From contig NC_063448.1 in assembly GCF_020379485.1 (NCBI RefSeq), positions 45,269,218-45,333,217 on the forward strand: 64,000 nt of DNA. The letters run 5' to 3'. The position numbers and the translations under genes are program-made. Below the pieces are notes generated by a model that was given only the letters and a program-made list of their open reading frames with translations, made no database searches and had not been told where the DNA came from. Source of the stretch: Brassica napus (lineage: Eukaryota; Streptophyta; Magnoliopsida; Brassicales; Brassicaceae). Shown in pieces: positions 34,974-47,281 of this stretch (within the stretch, counting starts at the first letter, position 1; every line of letters begins with the position of its first letter).

Positions 34974-36235
34974 CACTACAAGAAAAACTTTTTTTAGCGG
35001 TCGAATAACGCTATCTAACGATACGATAGCGGTTTTTGAAGCGCTGTATCATCGCCCGTCATAGTAGATCAGACACATTAGATGGCGGTTTTTTGCGCTG
35101 CTATCTTATTGTCATAAACTATAGCATTTTTTATGTGCAATTAAATATTTTTTAACAGTGTATTATTTTTGTTATTATTTACAGTATTAAAAATTAAAAA
35201 AAAAATTACAAATAAAAAAAATTACAAAAATTTTATATATCGTTATTATTTACATATTTAAGGATTGGTATATTAAACTAAACCAAACTAAACCAAGCTA
35301 AACCAATTTTTGAAAAAATAGAAACTAAACCTAAATTTCTAAACCTAAGTCCATTTTCAATCATCTACTGCCGCCACCTCTATCTTCTTCGTGCTTGGCT
35401 CTAACTTCTGCCACCACAGCTTCTTCATATCTGACGATTCATTGTCTCCGCCGCATCCATCACCTCAAGCTCGTCCCATATCTGTCGCATCTTCTTCCTC
35501 CTCTTCATGACGTTGTCTCATTCTGTTATTAAAAAAAAAAATCAAAATCAAACAATGAGAGAGAGATGATGTCGAAACTGTTTACCATACAAGCAAATTG
35601 ACAAGGACCATTTTGTAGAAACTATATTTTGTTTATAGAGTCCGTCGAAGTAACATACCTTCAATCCACCGTCCTCAGCTCCAAGCCCCACAGTTGTCCA
35701 GCTCAAAGTACCATCTGATTTGACTTTGCTTAAGAGGATGGGGTCTGGCCTCGAAACTGGGAGGTCGATTTGGATGAACTGCAGCCCTAATCGGAACCTT
35801 GAAGATCCCGGTCCCACTGCACTTCCCAACGAAATTCCAGCATAGAATCGGAGCCGTCAGCGTGGGGGGAGGGGGGAGTAGCCGTGGCGGAGGAGAAGTC
35901 AGGATCATTGAGACTGGTAAAGAAGGATAAAGCGTAGAGACTGGATATGTTTCTCTGCAATATCGAAGGTTTTTTTTGGTCAATTTGAGAGACGTCGTAT
36001 AGGAGAAGATAAATAAGAAAGAGAGAGATTTAATTGTGACCATTGGATTAAAGTTCATCAATGGCTAAAAACTGTGGTCTGTGAGAAAGAAAAATTAACC
36101 AATAGGAAAAAGGTTGAAGATTGACAAAAAAAAAAGTTTTAACCCTTGAATTAGAATTAATCAATGGCCCATAAAATAGAGGCAACAAAAATTAAAGGAC
36201 TACGAGGATAAGTTATCCGGTCAATGACTGGACCT
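34974..36235 (+). mobile_element. CACTA-like non-autonomous element or fragment
   Basis: Starts CACTACAAGAAAAAC, followed by subterminal AGCGG and AGCGCT words. The matching TTCTTGTAGTG end was not seen before the LINE begins near 36235, so the right end is lost or divergent. The segment 35330-36060 has gene-like composition with a minus-strand frame (RFRLGLQFIQIDLPVSRPD; DGTLSWTTVGLGAEDGGLK) that may be a captured fragment; I cannot name it. Confidence 0.5.
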
Positions 36236-36239
36236 TCAG

Positions 36240-37237
36240 ATGTTTTACTAAAGGAGGAAATGAGGTAATTACTAAATCAGTGGTTGCAACATTACTGAAC
36301 AATGTGATGTCTTGCTACCGCTTACCCAAGACAACCGCAAAGAAAATTACGAGTACGGTAGCACAGTTTTGGTGGAGCCCAGGGGGCAGCACTCGAGGTA
36401 TGCACTGGAAATCTTGGGACAAGGTTTGCGAGAATAAAAATGATGGTGGGTTAGGTTTTAAAGACATCACTGATTTCAATACGGTGATGCTCGGTAAACA
36501 GTTATGGAGGCTGATAGAAAAGCCAAATACTCTATTTTATAGAGCTTTCAAAGGTCAATACTTCAGGAATGCCTCACCCCTGGAACCGATTTGCTCTTAT
36601 TCCCCGTCATATGGCTGGAGGAGTATTGTTTCTGCTAGATCTCTAGTTAGCAAATGACTAATTAAAAGGGTGAGATCATGATCATCTATTTCAGTATGGA
36701 ATGATCTCTGGCTCCCAACCACTCGCCCGAGACCAACAAATAAAATTCATGTTACTTTATACCGGGATCTCACAGTTGACTCTCTCATTGATCCAGTTTC
36801 GCGAACTTGGAACTCTCAGGTAATTTGTGCTTTGGAGGATGCTCAAGATGTGAAAATCATTGAAAGTTTACCATTGAGCAGGACTCAAATGGAGGATAGG
36901 GATGGATAACATTTCACAGAAAATGGGAAATATACGGTTAAGTCAAGATATCAGGTGGAGAGAGTATACCCCGACCAGAGAGTGCTACAAGCAGCGTACA
37001 GACCCACCGTTGATATTTTGAAGGCGTTTTTCTGGAAAGTAAAGTGCCCACCAAAAATCAAACACTTTATGTGGCAATTGTTATCAGGCTGCATTGCTGT
37101 CAGGAAAAATTTGCAAGCAAGGGGGATACAAGGAGATTTATGCTACGCTCGATGTGGGGCGGAAGAAGAAACCATAAATCATGTGTTTTTGTAATGCCCT
37201 CCTAGTGACAAAAAAAAGGTAATGCCCTCCTGCACTT
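36240..37237 (+). pseudogene. LINE reverse transcriptase, 5' segment of a split element
   Basis: The C-terminal part of a plant L1-type RT and the zf-RVT domain: NNVMSCYRLPKTTAKK, HWKSWDKVCENKNDGGLGFK, FWKVKCPPKIKHFMWQLLSG. It has stops near 36657 and 36907, so it is dead. At 37237 the frame, reading CPPAL, is cut by a Gypsy LTR; it resumes at 48237 with QV-ALSKIPSNPNIFP. The 5' part of the LINE is missing. A small duplication of GTAATGCCCTCCT (37190 and 37219) lies just before the break. Confidence 0.85.
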
Positions 37238-37581
37238 TGTTGGGGTCAAAAACGGTTACGACGAAGTTAACATACAAACATCCGTAAAAAATTGTTTTGA
37301 TATTTTTTACGGAAATTATCTTCGTAAAAATTATTTTTACGATGAAATTTGCGGAAAAATCTTATTCTAATCACGATTTGTTCGTCGAAACAAAAAACCG
37401 ATAAACCGAGAACATGCTCGTAAACATCAAAACAAGGTCGTTACGCAGCAAACGAACCAGCATGTTCGGTTGCTACGTAGCGACCGAGCAAGACATATGT
37501 TTGAACGCTACGTAGCGACCGAACACACGGAATGTTTGGTCGCTACGTAGCGACCGAACAGTCTCGAACATCCATCAATGA

Positions 37582-38944
37582 TGTGGGAACCGAAATTCGC
37601 ACTGTCAAATCTGCGTATGACCCGGATATCTGCTAATTACCACACGTCAAATAATCAGTACACGAGAATAACAACGATAAGAATAAGAAATCGAAAAAGA
37701 GAGCAAAGTAGATCTTATTCCGAATCTGCGTATGAGCGTTTACAACAAGGTATAAGCCCGGGATCGAGAGCTGTCGGCGATATTCCTAGTTCTAGCAACC
37801 CTAAGACGGCTAAACCTAATTGAGTCGCAGCTCGAAATAACAAAAACGGAAAATTGCCTAAATTGCTCTAAGTGCTAAGTTTGCTCTGAAAAGTCCTCTG
37901 CCATGCTCCTCTCCTAGGACTCCTTATATACTAGCTCCAAGGTCGTTTTACGCTTTTACTCTTCTGCCCTTAAGCCGTCATAGCATAAAAATGGAGATAT
38001 TCCATTTTTCCCGATCTTCCAATTATCTTCAAAACTTCCGAATTTATACGCGGAAACTTGACATTTATCCTTCCTTGTGGACCAAGCGTAAACCGTGCTG
38101 CGGTTTACGGGCTTTTCGTTAAGAAATCATAGGATGGGCCTCGAGTCGTGTTTTAGATCCCTTTGGGCCGTCTTCCGACTCGAAACGTTTACTACAAATT
38201 CTTTTTGATAAAGAACGAACTTTCCGCGGTTTCTAATCCGCGAAGTTTGATCGATGAATTTGAATAGCGGAAAACATGGAATGAGCTTGCTACGGTCTTC
38301 GGGAGATAGCATTCAAAGGTTTGACGAGAATGCATGGATTGATGTCGTATCCATGTTCAGAAGGGTTCAATCGCTACACAGCGACTAAACTTCGGCTCGA
38401 GCCCGGTTGCTACGTAGCGACCGAGCGGGACGAACGCTCGGTCGCTACGTAGAGACCAAGCGGGACGATCGCTCGGTCGCTACGTAGCGATCGAGCGGGA
38501 CGAGTGCTTGGTCGCTACGTAGCGACTGAGCTTTGGCTAGAGCTCGGTCGCTACGTAGCGACTGAGCGGGACGAGTGCTCGGTCGCTACGTAGCGACCGA
38601 GCTTCGGCTCGAGCTCGGTCGCTACGTAGTGACCGAGCTTGGGCTCGAGCTCGGTCGCTACGTAGCGACCGAGCTGGACGAGCGCTCGGTCGCTACGTAG
38701 CGACCGAGCTTTGGCTCGGACTTGGTTGCTACGCAGCGACCGGACAGCGTGTATGCGTGGTAATTACGCAACGGTCGAGCTTGGTTAGTTTGGTTTGAAT
38801 CTTCAAGGATACTTCTTCGTAAAAACTTCGTGTTTGGTTATATTTTACGAAAGTTACATCTTCCTTTTTACTATCTCTTTCGGAAATACGATCTCCGAGG
38901 ATTTTCGGGTGGTAATTACGTCTTAACCGTTTTTGACCCCAACA
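37582..38944 (-). mobile_element. Solo LTR of a related Gypsy element, reversed
   Basis: Reads TGTGGGAACCGAAATTCGC at its left and GACCCCAACA at its right: a complete LTR in minus orientation inside the 5' LTR. It is longer (1,363 bp) than the 950-bp 3' LTR because of a palindromic array. No matching 5-bp target duplication was found, so insertion by recombination is possible. Confidence 0.7.
38375..38750. repeat. Array of CGGTCGCTACGTAGCGACCG palindromes
   Basis: About nine copies of a perfect 20-bp palindrome (usually extended to GCTCGG...CCGAGC), spaced 15-20 bases apart by GGACGAGT or TTCGGCTCGA spacers; a few copies carry single substitutions. The array lies inside the reversed LTR. Not CRISPR: each unit is itself self-complementary and the spacers are near-identical. 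Confidence 0.9.
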
Positions 38945-39740
38945 ACTAACACATTCTAAATATGTGCATTCTTGTCCATTCCTCAATGCTACCTCTCCTG
39001 TACCACGGTCATATCACTTCTCATATTGTTTCGATCGAAGTTACCGTTGGGACTTTACGATAAAAACCGCGAGAACTTGTTTTTATCGAAAAGAAATCGT
39101 AATAAACATTTTATGTCGAAATACGGCCCAATGAGACCTAAAACGCGACTAGAAGCCCACTTACGATTCTTTAAGATCAAACCTATAGATTCTATGATGG
39201 TTTATATTTTTGTTTTACAAAAAAAAAAATATAAAGATAAGTTTCCGCGAAAGAAAAAAATGTTTCCGCGGATAAGCTCGAAGATCGGAAAAAATGGAAT
39301 ATATCCATTTTTCACCTAAGCCGCCTTAAGGGCAGAAGGGGAAACGCTCAAACCGACCCTGGAGGAGTATATAGGAGTTCTAGGCGAGAGACACAAAGAG
39401 AGAACTTTTCAGAGCAACACAACACATTGAGCATTTAGGCAATTTTCCATTTTCGTTATTCGAGCTGCGAGTCAATTAGGGTTTCGTAGTCTTAGGTCAT
39501 TAGAACTAGGGATCTCGCCGACAACTCTCGTAGCCAAGGCTATTACCCTGTTGTAACGCTCATACGCGGATTCAGAATAAGACTCTTTTTGCTCTCTTTT
39601 TACGATTTCTTATTCTTCTCGTTTTATTGTTCGTGTTTTGATTGTTTGGCGTGTGGTATTAGGGGACCTCTAGGAAATCAGGGTTTTCCTAGTTTCCTTA
39701 TTTTGACAGAATTCGACGGTGCGAATTTCGGTTCCCTTAG

Positions 39741-39768
39741 TTTGGCGCTAGAAGGAGGGGGGGGGGGG
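39741..39768 (+). other. Primer-binding site region of the Gypsy element
   Basis: TTTGGCGCTAGAAGGAGG followed by a G run lies four bases after the 5' LTR end, the position of the minus-strand primer site. The LTR terminal ACA is missing here. Confidence 0.6.
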
Positions 39769-39836
39769 GTACGGATCAATCCAACTCTCAGCCACAACAC
39801 GCTCAATCGAACATAGCAGTTGACGACGCAAACAAC

Positions 39837-42800
39837 TTGCAAACTCCTCTCAACGGAGGAAGCAATGACACTCAGAACACTCCAGCAGCAGCCGTCTCCG
39901 CGGTCAACGCAATAGCTAACGCCGCGACGCTCGAGGAGGTCAAAAAGATGTTCTCCGCCTATGAAAAAAGGTCGGAAGAGCATGACAAACTCGTGGATAC
40001 CTTGACCAAAAAGGTCGAAACCTTATCAAGGGCCCGTGTAGTCCTGCCCCGTGGATCGACAAAGGTCCGCGGAAGAAGACTTGGATTCGCCACTCCGCTC
40101 GACAGGCCTAGAACTTCACGGGAACACCCTTCGGGACGAAACATCCCTTGTCGAGAAATGGAATCCTGAAAATTCTCAATCTCCCGCAAAGGACACATAG
40201 GTCGATGAAGTCGAGCACGTCAACTTGGATCCCAGCGACGCTTCTAACGATACGGAAGAGGACGCTGATGTACATCCAAGATGAACCAGAAGCCGATCGG
40301 CTCAGGAAGACTCTCCGTTCGACAAAACCATGACCGAAGAAGAGGAAAACCTCAACTGGGTCGAACAGGAAGAGTTAGCCGAAAGACAAACCGAGATCAC
40401 TCGCATCAAACGCCGACAGGCTCGGAAAGCTGCAGGCGAAAAAATTGGACATACACGACCTTCGCGACTACATAACTAAAACTGCAGCAGCAGTAAGGGC
40501 CGTGAAATCCCAGATCCATCATGCCACCAGTGCGGCTCCAGAAATCGATAGATTACTGGAGGGAGCTCGAAAAACGCCTTTCACTGCTCGCATCACTGAT
40601 ACCAAGGTATCCAATCCGGGAAAAATCAAAGTACCAATATACAACGGTAAGACTGATTCTAAAGCGCATCTTCAAACCTTCCACATCACTATGGGAAGGG
40701 CCAGATTGAAAGACAATGAGAAAGACGCAGGCTACTGCCGTCTGTTCGTCGAAAATCTGGAAGGAGCAGCGCTCGAATGGTTTGCACGCCTTAAGCGAAA
40801 CTCCATGAGAAAGACGCAGGCTACTGCCGTCTGTTCGTCAAAAATCTGGAAGGAGCAGCGCTCGAATGGGTTGCACGCCTTAAGCGAAAATCCATCGAAA
40901 GTTTCCGCCAGCTCGCGTCGGAATTTCTCAAGCAATACTCTATGTTCATAGATAGGGAAACATCCGACGTGGATCTCTTAAGTTTATCTCAGAGGGAGGA
41001 TGAGTCTCTCCGCGAATTCATGAGCCAGTTCAAGCTGGTTATGTCGAGGTTTGGTGGAATAAGCGACAAAGGGGCCATAGACGCGCTCAGAAAAACGCTC
41101 TGGTACAAGTCGAATTTAAGAAAATGGATAGCTCTCGAAAAACCGTGAACGATGCAGGACGCTCTTGACAAGGCAACGGACTACATCATAATGGACAAAG
41201 AGACGAGGGTTTTGTCGCAAAACATAAGCCGACGAAGACGTTCTCGAAAGATGTAGAACAAAAGTGTAAAAAGAAAAACTCTCGTAACGACAAGTACGTC
41301 CATCACGAAGAGGAAGAACTCCAAGGCGCGCATAACTATACGATCAATTCAGAGCAAGGAAGGACCTCAGGTAATATATGGACTCGCAATCCAGGTTACG
41401 ACGAAAACACCTTCTACGAGTTCCACCAGACTCGAGGACACTCGACGACCAACTGCAAAGTCCTAGGAGCAAGATTGGCTGCAAAGCTACTAGCTGGAGA
41501 ACTCCGAAGTGACCAGCGTCAAGGATCTCATCCTAGACACCGATCGACCTCCGAGGACTGACAAAAATCCGCCCGCGGAAAACTCTCCCCAGAGAAATCG
41601 AGCAGGAGATAAACGCGGAAGGAGAACGGACGACAAAGGAAACGATAACAATCATCGCAGAGTGAACATGATCATCGGAGGATCGCAATACTGCAACGAC
41701 AAGGTTTCGGCCATTAAAGCTGATAGACCATGGATTTTACCCACTTTTAACCATGGTCTATAAGTGTTTCAATATTTATTTACTACTGTATAGAGTCTAT
41801 TTAGAGTATTTACAGGTTCATGTACGTTCTGGAGAAATATGGTGATTTTGGAGTCTTTTGAGGTGCTGAACTGCACAGACTCGTTAGTATTCTAGCTATG
41901 GATGGAGATCTTCCCACCATTAGATTGAGCCCATATTTGACATATGATAGAGCTTTGAGTTAGCTTTCTAATGCCGCCGGTTTGAGGTCAATCAGCATCC
42001 TATAGCAGAAGTTATTCCTGTTTTACTGAAGAGTGGTCAGTCTGCCTCGCGAGAGGAAGCTGTCGAGAAGAGGAACGTATGTCGATCGAGGCAGAAATCT
42101 TGACATCGATCGATATGGATGCCAGAATGCGGGCCGAGCATTTTTTTGACCGACTGAAGCCCATAAGCAACCCCAAATTACCAGAATACCCTTGGACGAC
42201 CAGAAATCATATTTATGTTATTTATAAGCCATTGTTGACGGCAACATCTATCTAAGCTTTCTTTTATTCTTGTTCTTAGTTAGGAGAGAAAGGAGGAACT
42301 CCTTCAGAGTCCTCCTGGAACTCCATTGGTTTTGGTTTTATATTATTTATGCTTTTTCATCTATTCATTTATGATTTCTGTGACAAACTTCATGTCTGTA
42401 TAGATCCACCTGTTAGGTTTAGGGTTCAGATAGGTTATGAGGGTTTAGCCCAAGATATAGAACTTCTAAGTTGTGATATTTATCATAGGATTGTTCTTAC
42501 TGCTTGTGTTCTAGAGTCATGAACTAGAACACTGATCTTAGAATCATTAGGCACAATGCCATCGCTTGGTCTTTTCTCTGAACTGAATTCTATTGAGCTA
42601 GGATTGCTAGAAACATACGAGATTTGATTGAGGAACCCTAGTGAACACATAATCAACCTGCGCATAAAGCTTGACTAGAGCGCGTCGATCGATATCATAC
42701 TTGAATAATCGATCGACGGTGCAAAAGGTGTATCGATCGATACGCCCATTGGAATATCGATCGACACTTTCTTGTGATTAATAAAACGAGAGTTGAGATC

Positions 42801-43732
42801 CAAGATCTAGATATTAGACTGTCTATACAACGGAAGTTGTTAGATTTGTACTCCCAGTTGAGGTCTATAATATCTTTCAAGCAACAATTAGCCTCTATAT
42901 CATTATAATACTGATTTCCTGAATGAAAACCCTAGATCTAGCAAACCATACTTCCATCAAACAAACTCATTGCCAAGCTGAACAATAGTCTTGTTCAACT
43001 TGTTTACTGCTTTATTACTGCTTTGCATTATTTATTTACTGCTTATAAACTATTAGCCTAGCTTAATCATAAACTGTTTAGATCTAATTGGTTATCTAGC
43101 TCCCTGTGAATTCGATCCCTAAGTACTACAACTCGACCTCTTATTTGAGAGAGTATAAATAACTCCTTAGGGTAATTTGAGTGATATCAAAAGCCTACCA
43201 GCGACAGGCCGAGTCAAGCGCAAACTATCCTACATGGTCTCCACCCCGAGATGGTCAAAGTCACTCGGTAACATTCACAGAAGAGGAAGCCGGCAGAATC
43301 GATCAACCTCATTGCGACCCACTCGTCATAGATCTACTCATACGAGATCTCGAAGTCGCAAGAGTACTCATCGATACCGGCAGTACGGTTAACGTCATCT
43401 TCCGTGATACCCTAAAAAGGATAAACTTCGAACTTGGGGAAGTTACCCCAATACCGAAACCGCTGACCGGTTTCTCAGGCGAAACGTCAATGACCCTCGG
43501 ATCAATCCAGCTACCGGTCATAGCCAAGGATGTCACGAAGATCATCGATTTTGCAGTAGTCGACCATCCCGCCATCTATAATGTGATCATGGGAACCCCA
43601 TGGCTGAACGCCATGAAAGCCGTTCCGTCCACATATCATCTGGGCATCAAATTTTCGACTCAGAGCGGAATCGCAGCATTTTGGGTTGTCAGAAAAAATC
43701 GCGACTTTGCTTTCTCGCAGAGCATAAGTTAA
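39837..43732 (+). pseudogene. Gypsy gag-protease polyprotein, broken
   Basis: The gag domain is at about 40640-41200 ([40 protein letters not shown]). The aspartic protease is at about 43290-43640, with the active-site word LIDTGSTVN and the flap-side [12 protein letters not shown]. Lesions: frameshifts near 40170, 40440 and 41150; an 89-bp tandem duplication (40718-40806 repeated at 40807-40895) that shifts frame; a TGA near 41146; and a solo LTR at 41721. Coding stops at 43732; a last fragment to 43968 is Glu/Ala-rich. No polymerase domains follow. Confidence 0.85.
41721..43189 (+). mobile_element. Solo Athila-type LTR inside the Gypsy protease gene
   Basis: Begins TGATAGACCATGGATTTTAC and ends GTGATATCA. 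AAAGC is duplicated on both sides (41716-41720 and 43190-43194). Removing the LTR and one AAAGC restores the frame across the join: VSAIKA then [12 protein letters not shown]. At 1,469 bp it is homologous to the LTR at 33599-34945. A solo LTR forms by recombination between the two LTRs of a full element. Confidence 0.92.
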
Positions 43733-43968
43733 GACAAATTACGACTACCTCGATGGTAAATCGTAAACGCGCAAACTTAACTCAGCCTTCGGCTGACAAC
43801 ACTTTAAAGAAAGACGACGTAGCATCGTCTGCTGAAGCAACCGCCTCAAATATCGAAACTCACACTGATTCCGAAGCCAACACTGTTTCTCAACCGGAGA
43901 AGGAAAACCCGGACAAAGATGTTGACCCTGCCGCCACGGTGGACAATGCACTACCAGTGGCCGAGTAA

Positions 43969-45199
43969 AAACACTCGCGGCACACACAGATCTTCGAGAT
44001 GGCTTGATCCTCGAAAGAGGTACGTAGGCAGCTCGTCGAAAAACGAGTTCAACTATCCCTCTCTCTAAAAATGGGGGGGGGGGAGTGGGTACGTATACTC
44101 GTATACTCCCACGCTCACTCAAAAAAAAAACAAAAAAAAACAAAACATATTGTAATTGAGTTATTAATAAAACTTTTACTACAATACGCATTATACGAAA
44201 CTTTACGCTTCAAAAAGTCTCAGGACACACTCAAGAATTCTTACAAGGATCACAATTTTTATCGGCAACCATATCTGGTCCAAATCACAGAACATTCGCA
44301 AGTCTTTCAGAATACGAAAATGTATGAACAATCTCCGAAATAACTGGCGAGACGTCGCTAAAGTTAGATTCGAGACCACACGAACAAACGGTCCCAACAC
44401 GACCATAAAAACATCAACGAATATATAAGCCTTGCTCGTCGATTGGCCCCGACAAGCACATCAGCCGTCTTAAACAAACGCACCCTGATCATTCTTAAAA
44501 AAAAAATGATCCTCGAACATCCGACACAATGATAAAAGCGCGCTATAATAAAAATTCTGAAATTTTGGTCAAGTACTTCCAGTTGCCTTAAAAATTATTT
44601 CTGGAGAGATGCTCGATTCACGCCATACAAGTCGTATAAGCCGAGAACCTATCGCGGACTTTAAATCGGTACGAATCAGGTTAAAATCGCAACAGGAAAT
44701 CGATAGCCGGCTTGTCACCACATAAACCTTAAAACCAAAAGTAAACCTAGGTCTTGCCCCAAACCCAGCACACTGGTCTCTAACATCTCAAGACATGATA
44801 TCTAAAAATGATACGAGATCCTAAAACATGTCTCTCCGTCCATATCTTAATGTTTATGTAAATTCACATTAACTTTTACGAAAAACCTACATCTCGAACA
44901 AACCAACAGATTGGATGCCTCGTCAGAAGTAAGTATAAGACGACAACTCATATTTATTTCAGACACATTCTTAAGTAAAGAAATTCAAATAAAATTTTGT
45001 CATATATAAAAGCCGCAAAAGTGGCGGGGATTCGAAGCCACTAACGGCCAATCCCGGTAAATACAAAGCGGCCAAACAGGCCCGCATAAAGTCTCGACAA
45101 TAAAAGCCGCACTCGGCTAGAAATAGATAAATAAAGGCCACACTCGGTCACGAACTCAAGATAAGGGGAATCCTTCCCATTAAACACCAACTTCGATCC
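43969..45199. other. Non-coding internal region of the Gypsy element
   Basis: Contains a short G run (44074-44082), an A-rich patch and no supported coding frame. In an autonomous Tat element this span or its equivalent would hold RT, RNase H and integrase; none is seen. Confidence 0.6.
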
Positions 45200-45776
45200 T
45201 CATAGATCGAAGTTAAAATCTCCAGACATCGAAGCTCCAAACACACCCGCAGGATAATCCACCTCCTCGTCATCGCCAGAAACGTCGATCGCAACCTCCT
45301 CCGTATCAGGAGAAACCAGGATGGGATCCCATAATCCCTGAATCTTCCCGTCAATCGGGGGGATCAGCGCCTAAGCATGGGCGTAATCGTTCATGCCTCC
45401 CTCCATAGTCTCCATCTCGTCCTTGAAAACGAAATCATCCATTTGCGTCTTCCGGAGGGTACCAAATGAACCTCGGCACTCGCAAAAATTGCTCACTAGC
45501 GAGTAAGCATCACTGAGATTGCCATACTCGGTCTGGAATTGAGAAGCATGGTTTCTCATCTCCTCGACGACCTCTCTCTAACCTCTTCGTTCCGCTCGAC
45601 GGACGGCCTTGGCATGATCCTTGGCGAATTTCGATTCCTGATCTAAAATATCACTTTGCATCCGAGCAAGGTCCTTCTCTGCTTTGTCCGCCTTAAAGCA
45701 ATAAACCATCTTTTACCTCTGGCTCGTCTCAAGCGCTGAACCAAGCATGTTCAGACCCTGCGGAAACGATCAAACG

Positions 45777-45819
<43 letters not shown>

Positions 45820-47026
45820 TAAAGTCTTATAAGCAAAAGCGACTAACCCCGTTGATTATGCGAGACCTTTCCGCAACCACCGCGGATCTGTCCAATCCAT
45901 CCACGGACGGAGGAGGGTTGAAATTCGAAGGCAGGCCGTCGAAAAATTCATCGAAATCCGGGATGGGTACCTCACTCGAACCGCTGCCATCACCAAAAGC
46001 GAGATCCGGGTCCCATCCTGGAAGAAAAAAATCGTCTGCGGAAAACTCGATATCACCGAGATCGATGCCTTTACCTTTAGAGGACCTGGTACTCATCCAC
46101 TCCGCGGGAACATCGCTCGGGATGGGATCTTCTGGGTCGGACTCGACATCAGCCGCACCCATATCTAGTTCGGGATGCACACGTCTAACCGCTTTGCGGA
46201 CTCTCTTCGGCGTGAAGAAGTTCCAGTAGAACGGACCATTCCACATAAGGTCCCTCATCTCGATCACGTCAGCAGGAAATGGATGAATCGGGCTGATGAA
46301 GGGGTCTCTGTTCGGCTTGCTTCGAAACATCGGAATGCGTTTTTCCTCGACGGACGCAGCATTTATGCGAACGAAGAAGAAAATTTTCCTCCACATGTTG
46401 CAGTTGGAGATGAGTCCCTTGATCACCGTCATATGTTTCCGAAGGGTCAACCAGAAGATATACGGCTTCTCGACTTTTTGCAATCTGAACAACGCCTCGA
46501 AGTGATCGGTGGTAAGAGTGAGACCATACTCGTAGCTCAGGATCACGATGCTCACGAGATGTAGATAACTGTTGGGATGCAGCTGGCTTATCCCTATTTC
46601 GAAATGGTCCAGTATGCGGATTATTATTTCGGGAATCGGAAACCACAAACGACAGCGCACCGAGAACATCTCGTAGCAAGTAAAGTAACAATCTGGGGGA
46701 TCATCAGCCCTCTCCCCTTCGCAAGTAATTCGGAATTCTACTGCGTCTGGGATCTGGCAGAACTCTCGAACCCTCTTAAGGAAGTCTCCGTTGGTTCTGC
46801 TTGGCACGCCGACATCGACCATACGCTTATGCATCATGGGGAATGGTTTCTCCCCGGGAGGAATGATCGAGCTATGTCTCGCTTTCCAATATGCCGCGCG
46901 CTCGGCAGGATCAATCGGGTAAGGGACATGGTCAGCCTTTGGCACGAGAAAATCGTCGTCTTGAACGCATTTGGACGAAGAACCGCGGGAGGTACCTTTC
47001 TACAAAGTTCTTTTCTTGCTTGACAT
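45200..47026 (-). pseudogene. Antisense gene of a Tat-type Gypsy element (transposase_28-like)
   Basis: On the minus strand the frame starts MSSKKRTL at 47026, meets TAG at codon 9 (47000-47002), then is open to 45830 (DHVPYPIDPAERAAYW; FPIPEIIIRILDHFEIGISQ; LHLVSIVILSYEYGLTL). This is the 'putative gypsy type transposon' domain found in many plant genomes. Downstream, after a probable intron starting near 45842, a charged coiled-coil segment (KAEKDLARMQSDILDQESKF) and an acidic tail (DTEEVAIDVSGDDEEVDYPA) continue to 45200, with TAG near 45371. Its function is unknown. Its main 370-codon stretch is better preserved than gag. Confidence 0.75.
45780..45816. repeat. (TA)n microsatellite
   Basis: About 17 TA units inside the probable intron of the antisense gene. 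Confidence 0.9.
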
Positions 47027-47281
47027 TTTTTAAACTTAAAAAAAAAAGAGAAGTTTGGGAGGAAAGGAGAGAAATTTTGTTTTCTTCTCAAAGAGACTTA
47101 TGAGAATAAGGTGTGAAAACCATAAAGGAAGTTACCATCCTTCTTATAGGCATCAAAAGTTACTATTTGACTGCGGATTCTCGGACACAAACTTCGTCCA
47201 AAGCACCTATCTTGCCTAGTTGCCAAACCGAACGTTAGAATCTCGTCGCAATCCACGATTCTAACGGGCTGGGGGGCTAAC

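Larger units (their letters stand above)
37238..39736 (+). repeat. 5' LTR of the Gypsy element, interrupted
   Basis: 37238-37581 and about 39023-39736 correspond to the intact 3' LTR. The latter includes CGATCGAAGTTACCGTTGG and ends GGTTCCC next to the primer site. The middle is occupied by another LTR in reverse and about 80 bases of unassigned sequence. The left part already contains three CGCTACGTAGCG palindromes, which the 3' LTR lacks. Confidence 0.75.

Noticed and set aside
38375..38750. Regularly spaced repeats resembling a CRISPR array
   Set aside because: The repeats are full palindromes, the spacers are near-identical, and the array lies in a plant LTR; there are no cas genes.
45747..46564. 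Plus-strand open frames opposite the Gypsy antisense gene
   Set aside because: They are shadows of the minus-strand frame, which has the recognisable domain.
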